7,819 nucleotides of DNA from Candidatus Bathyarchaeota archaeon (GCA_018396515.1 JAGTQJ010000044.1:1-7819), one strand, 5' to 3'; counted from the first letter of the stretch, positions 1 through 5,661 are shown. Numbers and translations: made by a program. The notes: generated by a model not told the origin, from the letters alone.

Positions 1-4
1 AAAC

Positions 5-10
5 GGAGGG
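5..10 (+). promoter_or_regulatory. Shine-Dalgarno site for the first membrane gene
   Basis: GGAGGG lies six bases ahead of the TTG at 17. It is the main reason for accepting that TTG as the start, since the next in-frame ATG (codon 26) would cut off the N-terminal membrane helix. The promoter of this operon, and possibly more upstream genes, lie outside the window. Confidence 0.6.
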
Positions 11-16
11 AAAAAC

Positions 17-799
17 TTGATAGTTGCAGGAAGACAGGCAGCATTCGTCTTTCTAATAGTCACAATAGCCCTCTTCTACATATTCCTGGAAATGGCGAGA
101 AGGGGAAGGAGGATACCCATAAGGACCTTCCCAGCCATCGCAGCCATCCCAGAAGCCATAGGAAGATGCGCCGAGATGGGGAAACCTCTCCTATACACCT
201 CTGGGTATGCTATGGAGACCCTGAGCAACCCGGATCAGGGACCCCAGACTCTCGCCTCCATAAGCATACTGAGCCACGTGGCTAGGCTGGCGGTAAGGGC
301 CGGCGTGAAGCTCTACTACTTCACCTGCATCCGAGACTCCCTCCCCCTAGTTGAGGAGACCCTGAGAACCGCCTACCTCGAGGAGGGGAAGCCTGAGGAG
401 TTCGACCCTCTGCAGATAAACTATCAAGCTGGCCAGTCTCCATACCTTAATGCCGTATTGGGATTCATGCAGAGGGAGAGGCCGGCATCCAACATACTCA
501 TGGGTGGGTTCTACTACGAGTCGGTGGTCATGGGTGAGGGGGGAAACACGATAGGTGCGATGCAGATCGCTGGAACGGCGAACACGCATCAGATGCCCTT
601 CCTCATAGCCACCTGCGACTACTGCCTAATAGCGGAGGAACTCTACGCGGCAAGTGCGGACATCACCAAGGATCCATGGATACTGGGCTGCCTCAGGGGG
701 GAGGACATAATGAAGCTCGTTATATTGGCCATACTCATAGTAGGATTCGTAATAAGCTTCGCCCGGGTACCCTTCCTCATAGATATCTTGAAGAGGTGA
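17..799 (+). CDS. DUF6754-type membrane-anchored protein, first gene of a four-gene membrane operon
   Basis: Protein of 260 residues. A hydrophobic helix at residues 8-25 is followed by a basic stretch (ARRGRR), then a soluble domain of about 200 residues, then a second helix at about 233-250. From memory of the family, the patterns PAIAAIPEAIGRCAEMGKP (39-57), IAGTANTHQMP (184-194) and IAEELYAASA (205-214) match DUF6754 proteins found in Chloroflexota and other phyla; no function is known for them. The domain alternates helix and strand and has five Cys (51, 104, 200, 203, 225). No catalytic motif is recognised. The positive stretch just after helix 1 suggests the domain faces the cytoplasm, but positive charges also follow helix 2, so topology is uncertain. 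The start is TTG, supported by GGAGGG six bases upstream. The stop overlaps the Shine-Dalgarno site of the next gene, so translation is probably coupled. Family assignment is fairly sure; role unknown. Confidence 0.85.
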   Translation: MIVAGRQAAFVFLIVTIALFYIFLEMARRGRRIPIRTFPAIAAIPEAIGRCAEMGKPLLYTSGYAMETLSNPDQGPQTLASISILSHVARLAVRAGVKLYYFTCIRDSLPLVEETLRTAYLEEGKPEEFDPLQINYQAGQSPYLNAVLGFMQRERPASNILMGGFYYESVVMGEGGNTIGAMQIAGTANTHQMPFLIATCDYCLIAEELYAASADITKDPWILGCLRGEDIMKLVILAILIVGFVISFARVPFLIDILKR

Positions 800-803
800 T
801 GAG

Positions 804-1454
804 ATGGCGGAGGTGGTTAGGAGAGAACTGGTTTATATCCTAACAGCCATAGTCGTGATCATAATGATAGTTGATTTCTTCTTCGCGGTTCCTGCTGTAA
901 GCGCGGTTGCTGGGGAGCTGAGAACCTGGGCCACCATCATCTCAACTATGGCCCTAGCGCTGGGAGCCGTCAACATAATCCGCGTCCATAGCCGAAATGT
1001 CCGTAGGAGAACCCCGGGCGTTTGGTACCATAGCGCCTGGCTGATCTTCATCTTCGCATTCGTGATGCTGCTCGGAATGTTAGATATAAACAATCCAGCA
1101 TCCAACCCGATCTACAAGTGGATATTTGACTATTCATATGTGTCCCTCGGCCAGACCTGGTACGCGATAACGGGATTCTATATAGCCTCAGCCGCTTATA
1201 GGGCCTTCAGGGCGAGGAATGTGGATGCGGCGTTGCTCCTGATAGCAGGGATCTTCGTTATGCTCATGAATGCCCCGATAGGTGAGGTGATATGGGTTCA
1301 GATACCCGTTATAGGTAGGTGGTTCAATGATGTCGGGCAGGTGCCCGCGATGAGGACATTCCTCATAGTCGCAGCCTTCGGCCTCCTCGCCTTCGGGTTC
1401 AGGACGCTTCTTGGAAGGGAGAGGGGCTTCTACGGGGAGGTGGCGGGAGGATGA
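804..1454 (+). CDS. Six-helix integral membrane protein of unknown function, second gene of the membrane operon
   Basis: Protein of 216 residues. Hydrophobic segments sit at about 8-28, 43-61, 76-94, 115-136, 140-157 and 184-202. Basic residues cluster in the segments 60-69 (RNVRRR), 133-138 (RAFRAR) and 200-207, which by the positive-inside rule places both ends and these loops in the cytoplasm. The two longer outer loops (95-114 and 158-183) are rich in Asn, Pro, Trp and aromatics. No transporter signature or redox motif is recognised. The ATG at 804 is preceded by GAGGTGAT, four bases after the previous stop, and the last codons overlap the next gene as ATGA. Its position between two soluble-domain membrane proteins suggests it is a membrane subunit of the same complex (inference). 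Function unknown. Confidence 0.85.
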   Translation: MAEVVRRELVYILTAIVVIIMIVDFFFAVPAVSAVAGELRTWATIISTMALALGAVNIIRVHSRNVRRRTPGVWYHSAWLIFIFAFVMLLGMLDINNPASNPIYKWIFDYSYVSLGQTWYAITGFYIASAAYRAFRARNVDAALLLIAGIFVMLMNAPIGEVIWVQIPVIGRWFNDVGQVPAMRTFLIVAAFGLLAFGFRTLLGRERGFYGEVAGG

Positions 1455-2272
1455 GCCAAGAGACCATCTGGGATAGACTCCAGAGGATCGACAGAAGGGT
1501 AATCTACTGGCTGCTCTTCATACTGCTCATGATTCCTTTCATAAGGCCACTAGGCCTACCGGTATCCATAAGCCCCCAAGCGATAAGCCTCGTCGAGGGG
1601 TTGAGAAAGCTGAAGGAGGGTGATGTCGTTGTTGTCAACATATCCTCCGGGGTAAGCGCCTGGCCAGAGTGCCTTCCATCACTGGTCGCCGTTAGCAAGG
1701 TTCTCATACAGCAGAAGGCGAAGATAATATACTGGACCTCCTTCGTCGATGGCCACATGACCTTCGAGAAGATCGTTGAGAAGGTGCCAGGATTCAGGGG
1801 GCTAACCTACGGCGTCGACTATGTTCATCTAGGCTTCTACACGGGTGCAGAGCCGACAGTGGCCCAACTAGCCACGAATATAAGGGCCATCTTCACAACA
1901 GACTATAAAGGCACCCCTATAGACCAGCTCCCTATAATGAAGGGGGTAAACTCAGCAAAGGATGTTAAGATGGTGATAAGCAGCGATACTGGCGACTACT
2001 GCGACTACTACATCAGGCAGTGGCGAATCCCATACGGGGTTCCCACCGCTGAGATCGGGATAGCGATGATATTCTCTCAATACCAGCCCTACTGGCCGGA
2101 GATCATCTTTGGCATGACGGGTGGCGCGAGGGGTGGAGCAGAGCTGGAGAAATTGATAGGTGAACTGGGAGATGCTACAGTAACCATGGATGCGATAAAT
2201 ACCTCACATCTCTTGGTGATAGTCGCCGTCATCCTTGCGAACATAGGTTACGCTGCCACAAGGAGGAGGTAG
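1451..2272 (+). CDS. Membrane-anchored protein with an extracytoplasmic alpha/beta domain, third gene of the membrane operon
   Basis: Protein of 273 residues. A basic N-terminus (RLQRIDRR) precedes a helix at 17-34, then a domain of about 215 residues, then a helix at 253-269 ending in RRR. Positive charges at both ends put the termini inside and the domain outside the membrane. In the domain, strands such as DVVVVNIS (58-65), AKIIYWTS (90-97) and VKMVISSD (172-179) alternate with helices, a Rossmann-like pattern. Notable conserved-looking stretches are GDYCDYYIRQW (181-191), the glycine-rich GMTGGARGGAELE (221-233) and MDAINTSHL (246-254). From memory, similar proteins with a GG.(K/R)GGAE.E loop accompany DUF6754 proteins in other phyla; this needs a search. 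No catalytic triad or metal site is evident. The layout (helix, domain, helix) mirrors the first gene. The ATG overlaps the previous stop as ATGA, implying coupled translation. Function unknown. Confidence 0.85.
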   Translation: MSQETIWDRLQRIDRRVIYWLLFILLMIPFIRPLGLPVSISPQAISLVEGLRKLKEGDVVVVNISSGVSAWPECLPSLVAVSKVLIQQKAKIIYWTSFVDGHMTFEKIVEKVPGFRGLTYGVDYVHLGFYTGAEPTVAQLATNIRAIFTTDYKGTPIDQLPIMKGVNSAKDVKMVISSDTGDYCDYYIRQWRIPYGVPTAEIGIAMIFSQYQPYWPEIIFGMTGGARGGAELEKLIGELGDATVTMDAINTSHLLVIVAVILANIGYAATRRR

Positions 2273-2273
2273 T

Positions 2274-2912
2274 ATGGGTTACCCCACGACGATTGATGGG
2301 ATCCTAGGGATCTGGACGGCCCTGGCGCTGATGCTGTTCGTTTACAGCTACCCCCTCTTCAAGGAGAACCAGCTCTTCAGGTTTGCCGAGCACTTCTTCA
2401 TAGGGCTAAGCCTAGCCATAGCAGCCATTATAAGCATACAGACCACCATCAGGCTTGCGATAACCCCCCTAATGGCGGGGAAGATCTACTACATAATACC
2501 TATCCTGCTCGGCTTTATGATGTACTTCATACTACACCGTGACTATCGCTGGATCAGCAGGTATCCCATAGCCATCCTGGTGGGCTCAAGCATAGGGCTT
2601 GGGATGAGGGGCACGATAATCCCGAACATCCTCAGCCAGATCATTGCCACTATAACGCCTCCTAAGGCCGGTGCCGTTGCATTATCTTGGTTCAACTTCG
2701 TATACATAGGCATAGGCACGATACTAGCGGTGATGTACTTCCTGCTCACCTTCGAGCATAGGGGACCTTTACTATATCCAACCAGGCTGGGAAGATGGAT
2801 AATAATGATAGGGCTGGGGGCCTACTACGGAAATACGGTTCTCTTCAGGATGGCGATGCTCTCAGGCAGGGCGCAGTTCCTCCTACAGGTTCTAGGCCTA
2901 GTCCCATTCTAG
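2274..2912 (+). CDS. Polytopic membrane protein of unknown function, last gene of the membrane operon
   Basis: Protein of 212 residues with about six to seven hydrophobic segments, near 9-28, 39-58, 69-87, 97-127 (possibly two), 137-159 and 172-190. The stretch KENQLFRFAEHFFIGLS (30-46), with acidic, His and aromatic residues at the edge of helix 2, and the glycine-rich ILVGSSIGLGMRG (101-113) look like the conserved core. I recall this pattern in proteins next to DUF6754 genes in other phyla, but no function is attached to them. The ATG follows the previous stop by one base and is preceded by AGGAGG seven bases upstream, an unusually strong ribosome site. A hairpin and T-run directly after the stop close the operon. 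It could be the second membrane subunit of the complex (inference). Confidence 0.85.
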   Translation: MGYPTTIDGILGIWTALALMLFVYSYPLFKENQLFRFAEHFFIGLSLAIAAIISIQTTIRLAITPLMAGKIYYIIPILLGFMMYFILHRDYRWISRYPIAILVGSSIGLGMRGTIIPNILSQIIATITPPKAGAVALSWFNFVYIGIGTILAVMYFLLTFEHRGPLLYPTRLGRWIIMIGLGAYYGNTVLFRMAMLSGRAQFLLQVLGLVPF

Positions 2913-2936
2913 AAGGGCCAAAACCCCCCTTTTTTT
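2911..2936 (+). terminator. Hairpin plus T-run ending the membrane operon
   Basis: AGAAGGG (2911-2917) can pair with CCCTTTT (2927-2933, one G-T pair) around a nine-base loop. The run of seven T covers 2930-2936. The hairpin begins inside the stop codon of the preceding gene. T-runs are the usual archaeal termination signal. Confidence 0.6.
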
Positions 2937-2945
2937 ACGAATTTT

Positions 2946-2960
2946 TCCAAAATATTTTAA
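2946..2960 (+). promoter_or_regulatory. Archaeal promoter (BRE/TATA-like) of the DUF483 gene
   Basis: CCAAA followed by AATATTTTAA (2951-2960) resembles a BRE and TATA box. A start of transcription about 26 bases downstream, near 2981, would leave a leader of about 15 bases. That leader contains AGAAGG (2985-2990), five bases before the TTG start. Confidence 0.5.
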
Positions 2961-2995
2961 CGCTATTGAAAATTTCAAATACATAGAAGGGCAGA

Positions 2996-3916
2996 TTGAC
3001 TAAAAAAACACGGGATATGATACAAAAGCTATTATCAGATGCGAGGCTTTCGAGGAGGATCAAGGTTGAAAACTACCTCCTAGTCTATCTGGGCCTTAGG
3101 CCCTGCTCCCTCACAACCATGCCAGCTGAATTCCCTGATGCGGAGAGTATGGGGAGAGATATAGATGGGAGAGTTCTCCCCAAGATGAAAGATCTTGGCT
3201 CCATAGTTGAACCCTATAGGAGACTGAAGATGATAGAGAACCTTAAGAGAGAGATGAGGAAAGTCTATAAAGAGGTTGTGGAGAGATCAGAACAGTATCG
3301 TGCCCACATAGAGTGGGCGAGAAATCTGGAACTTAGAACCTTTCAATTCGAGGTGAGGCCGACTGTTAGAGAACTTTATCTCTTTAAAGATAAAGAAGTT
3401 GAAAAAAAGTTGGAGAGGTTGATGAAGGAGAGGATTAAGATTAGGCAGGAGGTTCTCCGACACCCCCCTCCGGATTTAGGGAGAGTTCACGTGGTATATC
3501 CAGAGGAGTTCAATGGTGCTTGGATTAGGGAGATGGGAGCTTTATATGGATATCCCAGATGCTGCGTGGATCGCTATGTGTCAGACAGGGAAAAGGGCAT
3601 GATGGTCGAGGAGAGAGCCTCGAGACAGTTGAGGGAGGCTGGGGAGGAGGATGAAGCAGGGAGCCTGGCTTATTTTGTAGGTTATTTCTTTCCATGCCAT
3701 CCCAGATGCCCCTCAGCCATTTCTACGGGGAGGAGATTCCTCGAAGAACTCCGGAGCATCAACCCCGAACTAGGGGATCTATATAAATCGATCCTCCAGG
3801 AGAACCTTGAACTAGTCCGCCGCCAGCCCGAGATAATCGCAGAACATAGATTAAGGGCGGTCGAGGCTGTGAAGAAGATCTATAGGCAACCTCCTCTTGA
3901 TATCCACAATCGATGA
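2996..3916 (+). CDS. DUF483 family protein, probable metal-binding Cys protein of unknown function
   Basis: Protein of 306 residues, soluble, highly charged. The first ~165 residues are mostly helical, with a likely coiled-coil-like Lys/Glu/Arg-rich section at about 74-152. The DUF483 core follows: VVYPEEF (166-172), then YGYPRCCVDRY (184-194), then YFFPCHPRCPSAISTGRR (230-247). I recognise these as the DUF483 signature, a family described mainly in archaea with no assigned function. Cys189, Cys190, Cys234 and Cys238 could together bind a metal or an iron-sulfur cluster (inference). The TTG at 2996 is chosen because AGAAGG lies five bases upstream and fits the TATA-derived transcript start. 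An ATG eight codons in (3017) has no ribosome site. The gene has its own promoter and faces the SIMPL gene end to end. Confidence 0.85.
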   Translation: MTKKTRDMIQKLLSDARLSRRIKVENYLLVYLGLRPCSLTTMPAEFPDAESMGRDIDGRVLPKMKDLGSIVEPYRRLKMIENLKREMRKVYKEVVERSEQYRAHIEWARNLELRTFQFEVRPTVRELYLFKDKEVEKKLERLMKERIKIRQEVLRHPPPDLGRVHVVYPEEFNGAWIREMGALYGYPRCCVDRYVSDREKGMMVEERASRQLREAGEEDEAGSLAYFVGYFFPCHPRCPSAISTGRRFLEELRSINPELGDLYKSILQENLELVRRQPEIIAEHRLRAVEAVKKIYRQPPLDIHNR

Positions 3917-3917
3917 A

Positions 3918-3938
3918 GGAAAATGAAAAATAAAGGGG
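3918..3938 (-). terminator. T-rich terminator region of the SIMPL gene
   Basis: Read on the minus strand, the bases right after the TAA stop of the SIMPL gene are CCCCTTTATTTTTCATTTTC, with T-runs of 3, 5 and 4. This fits an archaeal T-rich terminator. The DUF483 gene has no T-run of its own on the plus strand in this 22-base gap. Confidence 0.4.
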
Positions 3939-4724
3939 TTACTCAAATGTGTAGACGATGTTCACTGTTACGGAGACGCTCAGGGCCCCCTCGAAGATGG
4001 GTGTGGCGCCTTTATCAGCCATGACCTCAATGCCTCTGGTTGGTGGATAGGGGTAGTACACGCTCTCGCTGAAGGAGAGGACACCTGTTATCTTCAGGTT
4101 TAGGGTCTCAGCGATGAGCCTGGCCTTTGAGGAGGCGTCGTTCAGGGCCTTCCTGTAGGCCTCAAGCTTGAGCTGCTCCTGGAGCTCGCTGGAGAGGCCG
4201 AATGAGATCCCCTCCATCCTGTTGGCCCCCGCCCTACCGGCCTCGTCTATAGCCCTACCTATCAGGCTCAGCTCCTGCAACCGCACCCTTAGAAGGTTGA
4301 CCACCCTGTACCCTATAACCTTCTGCCAGGTCGAGTCGTAGATGGGGCTTACGCCGTAGGAGACGGTCTCCATCCTCTCCTCACCTATACCTAGGCCTTT
4401 CAAGGCCGAGACCACTGCGTTCATCAGCCTAGCGTTCTCCTCAACAGCCACCGAGGCTGAGGAGTTCTCCGTCTGAACCCCGAGCGTCAGATAGGCCTGA
4501 TTGGCCTTAGCATAGGCCGTTCCGGTGCCAGATAGGGAGATGGTCTTAGTCTGCCCATCCACACTCACCTTAGAGCTTATGGTTCCAAGGGAGGGGGGCA
4601 CGCCGACGGGGAGCCAGAGGTCGCCCCTAGCCGATTCCTGCGGCCTCTTTGCAATTATCACAGAGGCCAGTATGATCGAGACGCATATTGCAACGACAGA
4701 GAGATACTGCCTTTTCAACCTCAT
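3939..4724 (-). CDS. Membrane-anchored SIMPL-domain (DUF541) protein
   Basis: Protein of 261 residues from the ATG at 4724. A basic N-terminus (RLKRQ) and a hydrophobic helix at about 7-25 form an uncleaved signal anchor or signal peptide, so the rest lies outside the cell membrane. The SIMPL domain spans about 61-261: it opens with ISLSGTGTAYA (62-72), continues with the helix ENARLMNAVVSALKGLGI (96-113) and ETVSYGVSPIYD (119-130), then GYRVVNLLRVR (138-148), and a GANRMEGISFGL segment (166-177) before an Ala-rich helix. These match the SIMPL (DUF541) family; known relatives include a mammalian signalling-associated protein and periplasmic bacterial proteins such as BP26, with poorly defined roles. 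A TTG at 4733 would add three residues, but the TATA box at 4751-4758 predicts transcription starting near 4728, after that TTG, so the ATG is preferred as a nearly leaderless start. Confidence 0.88.
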   Translation of the reverse strand: MRLKRQYLSVVAICVSIILASVIIAKRPQESARGDLWLPVGVPPSLGTISSKVSVDGQTKTISLSGTGTAYAKANQAYLTLGVQTENSSASVAVEENARLMNAVVSALKGLGIGEERMETVSYGVSPIYDSTWQKVIGYRVVNLLRVRLQELSLIGRAIDEAGRAGANRMEGISFGLSSELQEQLKLEAYRKALNDASSKARLIAETLNLKITGVLSFSESVYYPYPPTRGIEVMADKGATPIFEGALSVSVTVNIVYTFE

Positions 4725-4750
4725 CCCTACCAAAAAGGAGTCTTAGAGGT

Positions 4751-4758
4751 TATTTAAA
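4751..4758 (-). promoter_or_regulatory. TATA box of the SIMPL gene
   Basis: On the minus strand this reads TTTAAATA. With the usual ~26-base spacing, transcription would begin near 4728, only a few bases before the ATG at 4724. No Shine-Dalgarno site at proper spacing precedes either possible start, which supports a nearly leaderless mRNA. Confidence 0.55.
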
Positions 4759-4763
4759 CCATA

Positions 4764-4804
4764 GATTAGAACATTCTAAGCCATCAAATGAGAATGATTA
4801 GAAC
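4764..4804. repeat. Palindrome and direct repeat upstream of the SIMPL promoter, possible operator
   Basis: TTAGAACATTCTAA (4766-4779) is an inverted repeat with exact six-base arms and a two-base centre, sitting directly upstream of the SIMPL TATA box. GATTAGAAC occurs at 4764-4772 and again at 4796-4804, 32 bases apart (about three helical turns). AGAGGTT (4745-4751) is the inverse of AACCTCT (4802-4808). The arrangement suits a regulator-binding region, but no regulator is identified. Confidence 0.35.
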
Positions 4805-4817
4805 CTCTCCAACCACC

Positions 4818-4829
4818 CCTCCATGGAGG
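4818..4829. repeat. Perfect 12-base palindrome CCTCCATGGAGG
   Basis: An exact self-complementary 12-mer in the spacer between the divergent SIMPL and toxin-antitoxin promoters. It lies about 45 bases before the antitoxin TATA box. It may be an operator or chance. Confidence 0.3.
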
Positions 4830-4868
4830 CTAGGGCCTTGATCAACCTATAGAGCATAACTCCATTTA

Positions 4869-4883
4869 GAAAAATTTATTTAA
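4869..4883 (+). promoter_or_regulatory. BRE/TATA-like promoter of the toxin-antitoxin pair
   Basis: GAAAAA followed by TTTATTTAA (4875-4883) looks like a BRE and TATA box. Its centre is near 4879, so transcription should begin around 4905-4909, at or just before the TTG start at 4909. No ribosome site precedes that TTG, which fits a leaderless mRNA. Confidence 0.5.
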
Positions 4884-4908
4884 GATCTTTTGTACAATTG
4901 TTTTCGGC

Positions 4909-5193
4909 TTGGCTGGGATACGGATTCAACTCCCAAGGGATCTCGAGAGGCTCTTCAGAGAGATGGCCATGAAACGCTTCGGCTATGGAAAGGGGTCGAT
5001 TAGCCGCGCCGCAGAGGAGGCCATAAGAATGTGGCTGGAGGCAGAATTGAGGGCTGAAAAGAGGGAGTTTGAGGGAGATCCCATTAAAGCTATTGAGGGC
5101 TTACTTGCAGATGTAAATATTGATTCTGTGGAGCTTCAGCATCTAGCCGGAAAGATCTGGGTGAGAAAGGTTTTGGGAAATGTATCTTGTTGA
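4909..5193 (+). CDS. Ribbon-helix-helix antitoxin (VapB-like), partner of the PIN toxin
   Basis: Protein of 94 residues. The N-terminal strand IRIQLPRDLERL (4-15) and the helix-turn-helix part with YGKGSISRAAEEAIRMWL (26-43) form a ribbon-helix-helix DNA-binding domain of the kind common in archaeal antitoxins. The acidic, flexible C-terminal half (about 44-94) would wrap the toxin. It probably neutralises the PIN protein and represses its own promoter as a dimer (family knowledge). The TTG start is preferred because it matches the transcript start predicted from the TATA box and because the domain's first strand begins at residue 4; there is no upstream ATG or GTG in frame nearby. The end overlaps the toxin start by 14 bases, typical of coupled pairs. 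The first half has GC-rich codons like the chromosome; the toxin does not. Confidence 0.8.
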   Translation: MAGIRIQLPRDLERLFREMAMKRFGYGKGSISRAAEEAIRMWLEAELRAEKREFEGDPIKAIEGLLADVNIDSVELQHLAGKIWVRKVLGNVSC

Positions 5194-5584
5194 CACAAAT
5201 ATTTTTCTTGAAGTATTACTATCTGGAGGTAGGAAAGAGGAGTGTAAAATATTTTTAAGTCTTCTAAGGAATGGAGAAAAGATCGGAGTAATAACCGATT
5301 TTTCTATACATTCAATTTTAGTTATAATGGAAGGATTTAATAGAAGAAGAGAACTTAAACTATTCTTAACGAGTTTGCTAGATTATAAGGGACTAAGAAT
5401 CTATAATACAACATTAATGGATGAGTTAAGCGCCATAGATCTAAGTTATGAGTTAAACCTAGATATGGACGACTCAATTCAATATCATGTAGCAACAATT
5501 TTAAAGGCGGATGGAATCGTATCCTTCGATAGGCATTTCGACGGATTGAAAATATTAAGGCTTGAACCCTCCCAGTTAATATAA
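5180..5584 (+). CDS. PIN-domain ribonuclease toxin (VapC-like)
   Basis: Protein of 134 residues, the usual length for a single PIN domain. The first acidic residue is Asp5 in YLVDTNIFLE (2-11). The third is Asp98 in MDDSIQYHVA (96-105), and the fourth is Asp117 in VSFDRHFD (114-121). These would hold Mg2+ or Mn2+ for RNA cleavage. The place where most VapC proteins have a Glu, in the second helix, reads ITDFSIHSILV (38-48) with His44 instead; I recall DF.LHSI in a subset of archaeal and cyanobacterial PIN proteins, so this may be a subfamily trait rather than a loss. The gene is strikingly AT-rich: 5281-5340 has 16 G/C of 60, against 33 of 60 in the amidohydrolase at 6841-6900. That points to transfer. 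It overlaps the antitoxin by 14 bases. Confidence 0.88.
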   Translation: MYLVDTNIFLEVLLSGGRKEECKIFLSLLRNGEKIGVITDFSIHSILVIMEGFNRRRELKLFLTSLLDYKGLRIYNTTLMDELSAIDLSYELNLDMDDSIQYHVATILKADGIVSFDRHFDGLKILRLEPSQLI

Positions 5585-5627
5585 ACTCGAGAAATCTGAG
5601 TTGATTTCAAACTCGATTCTTAGAATC
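5583..5627. repeat. Nested repeats after the toxin gene: hairpin flanked by direct repeats plus a palindrome
   Basis: AAACTCGA occurs at 5583-5590 and 5609-5616. Exactly between the copies lies an inverted repeat, GAAATC (5591-5596) and GATTTC (5603-5608), around the loop TGAGTT. Immediately after, GATTCTTAGAATC (5615-5627) is a palindrome with six-base arms. No T-run follows, so this is not a typical terminator. It may be an operator array or a regulatory RNA structure. Confidence 0.35.
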
Positions 5628-5661
5628 ATCTTAGGAATAATGCTTTCCACTCTCATGACGA

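Noticed and set aside
797..803. TGATGA resembling a C box of a C/D guide RNA
   Set aside because: No CTGA D box follows at a suitable distance, and it is simply the overlap of a stop codon and a ribosome site.
833..1105. 90-codon open frame on the minus strand
   Set aside because: Antisense of the six-helix membrane gene, which has a good ribosome site and positive-inside pattern.
2795..2986. 63-codon plus-strand frame running past the membrane operon stop
   Set aside because: Overlaps the end of the last membrane gene, crosses the hairpin/T-run and the next promoter, and has no domain; chance frame.
4525..4746. 73-codon plus-strand frame opposite the SIMPL gene
   Set aside because: Fully antisense to a clear SIMPL protein; no ribosome site or family.
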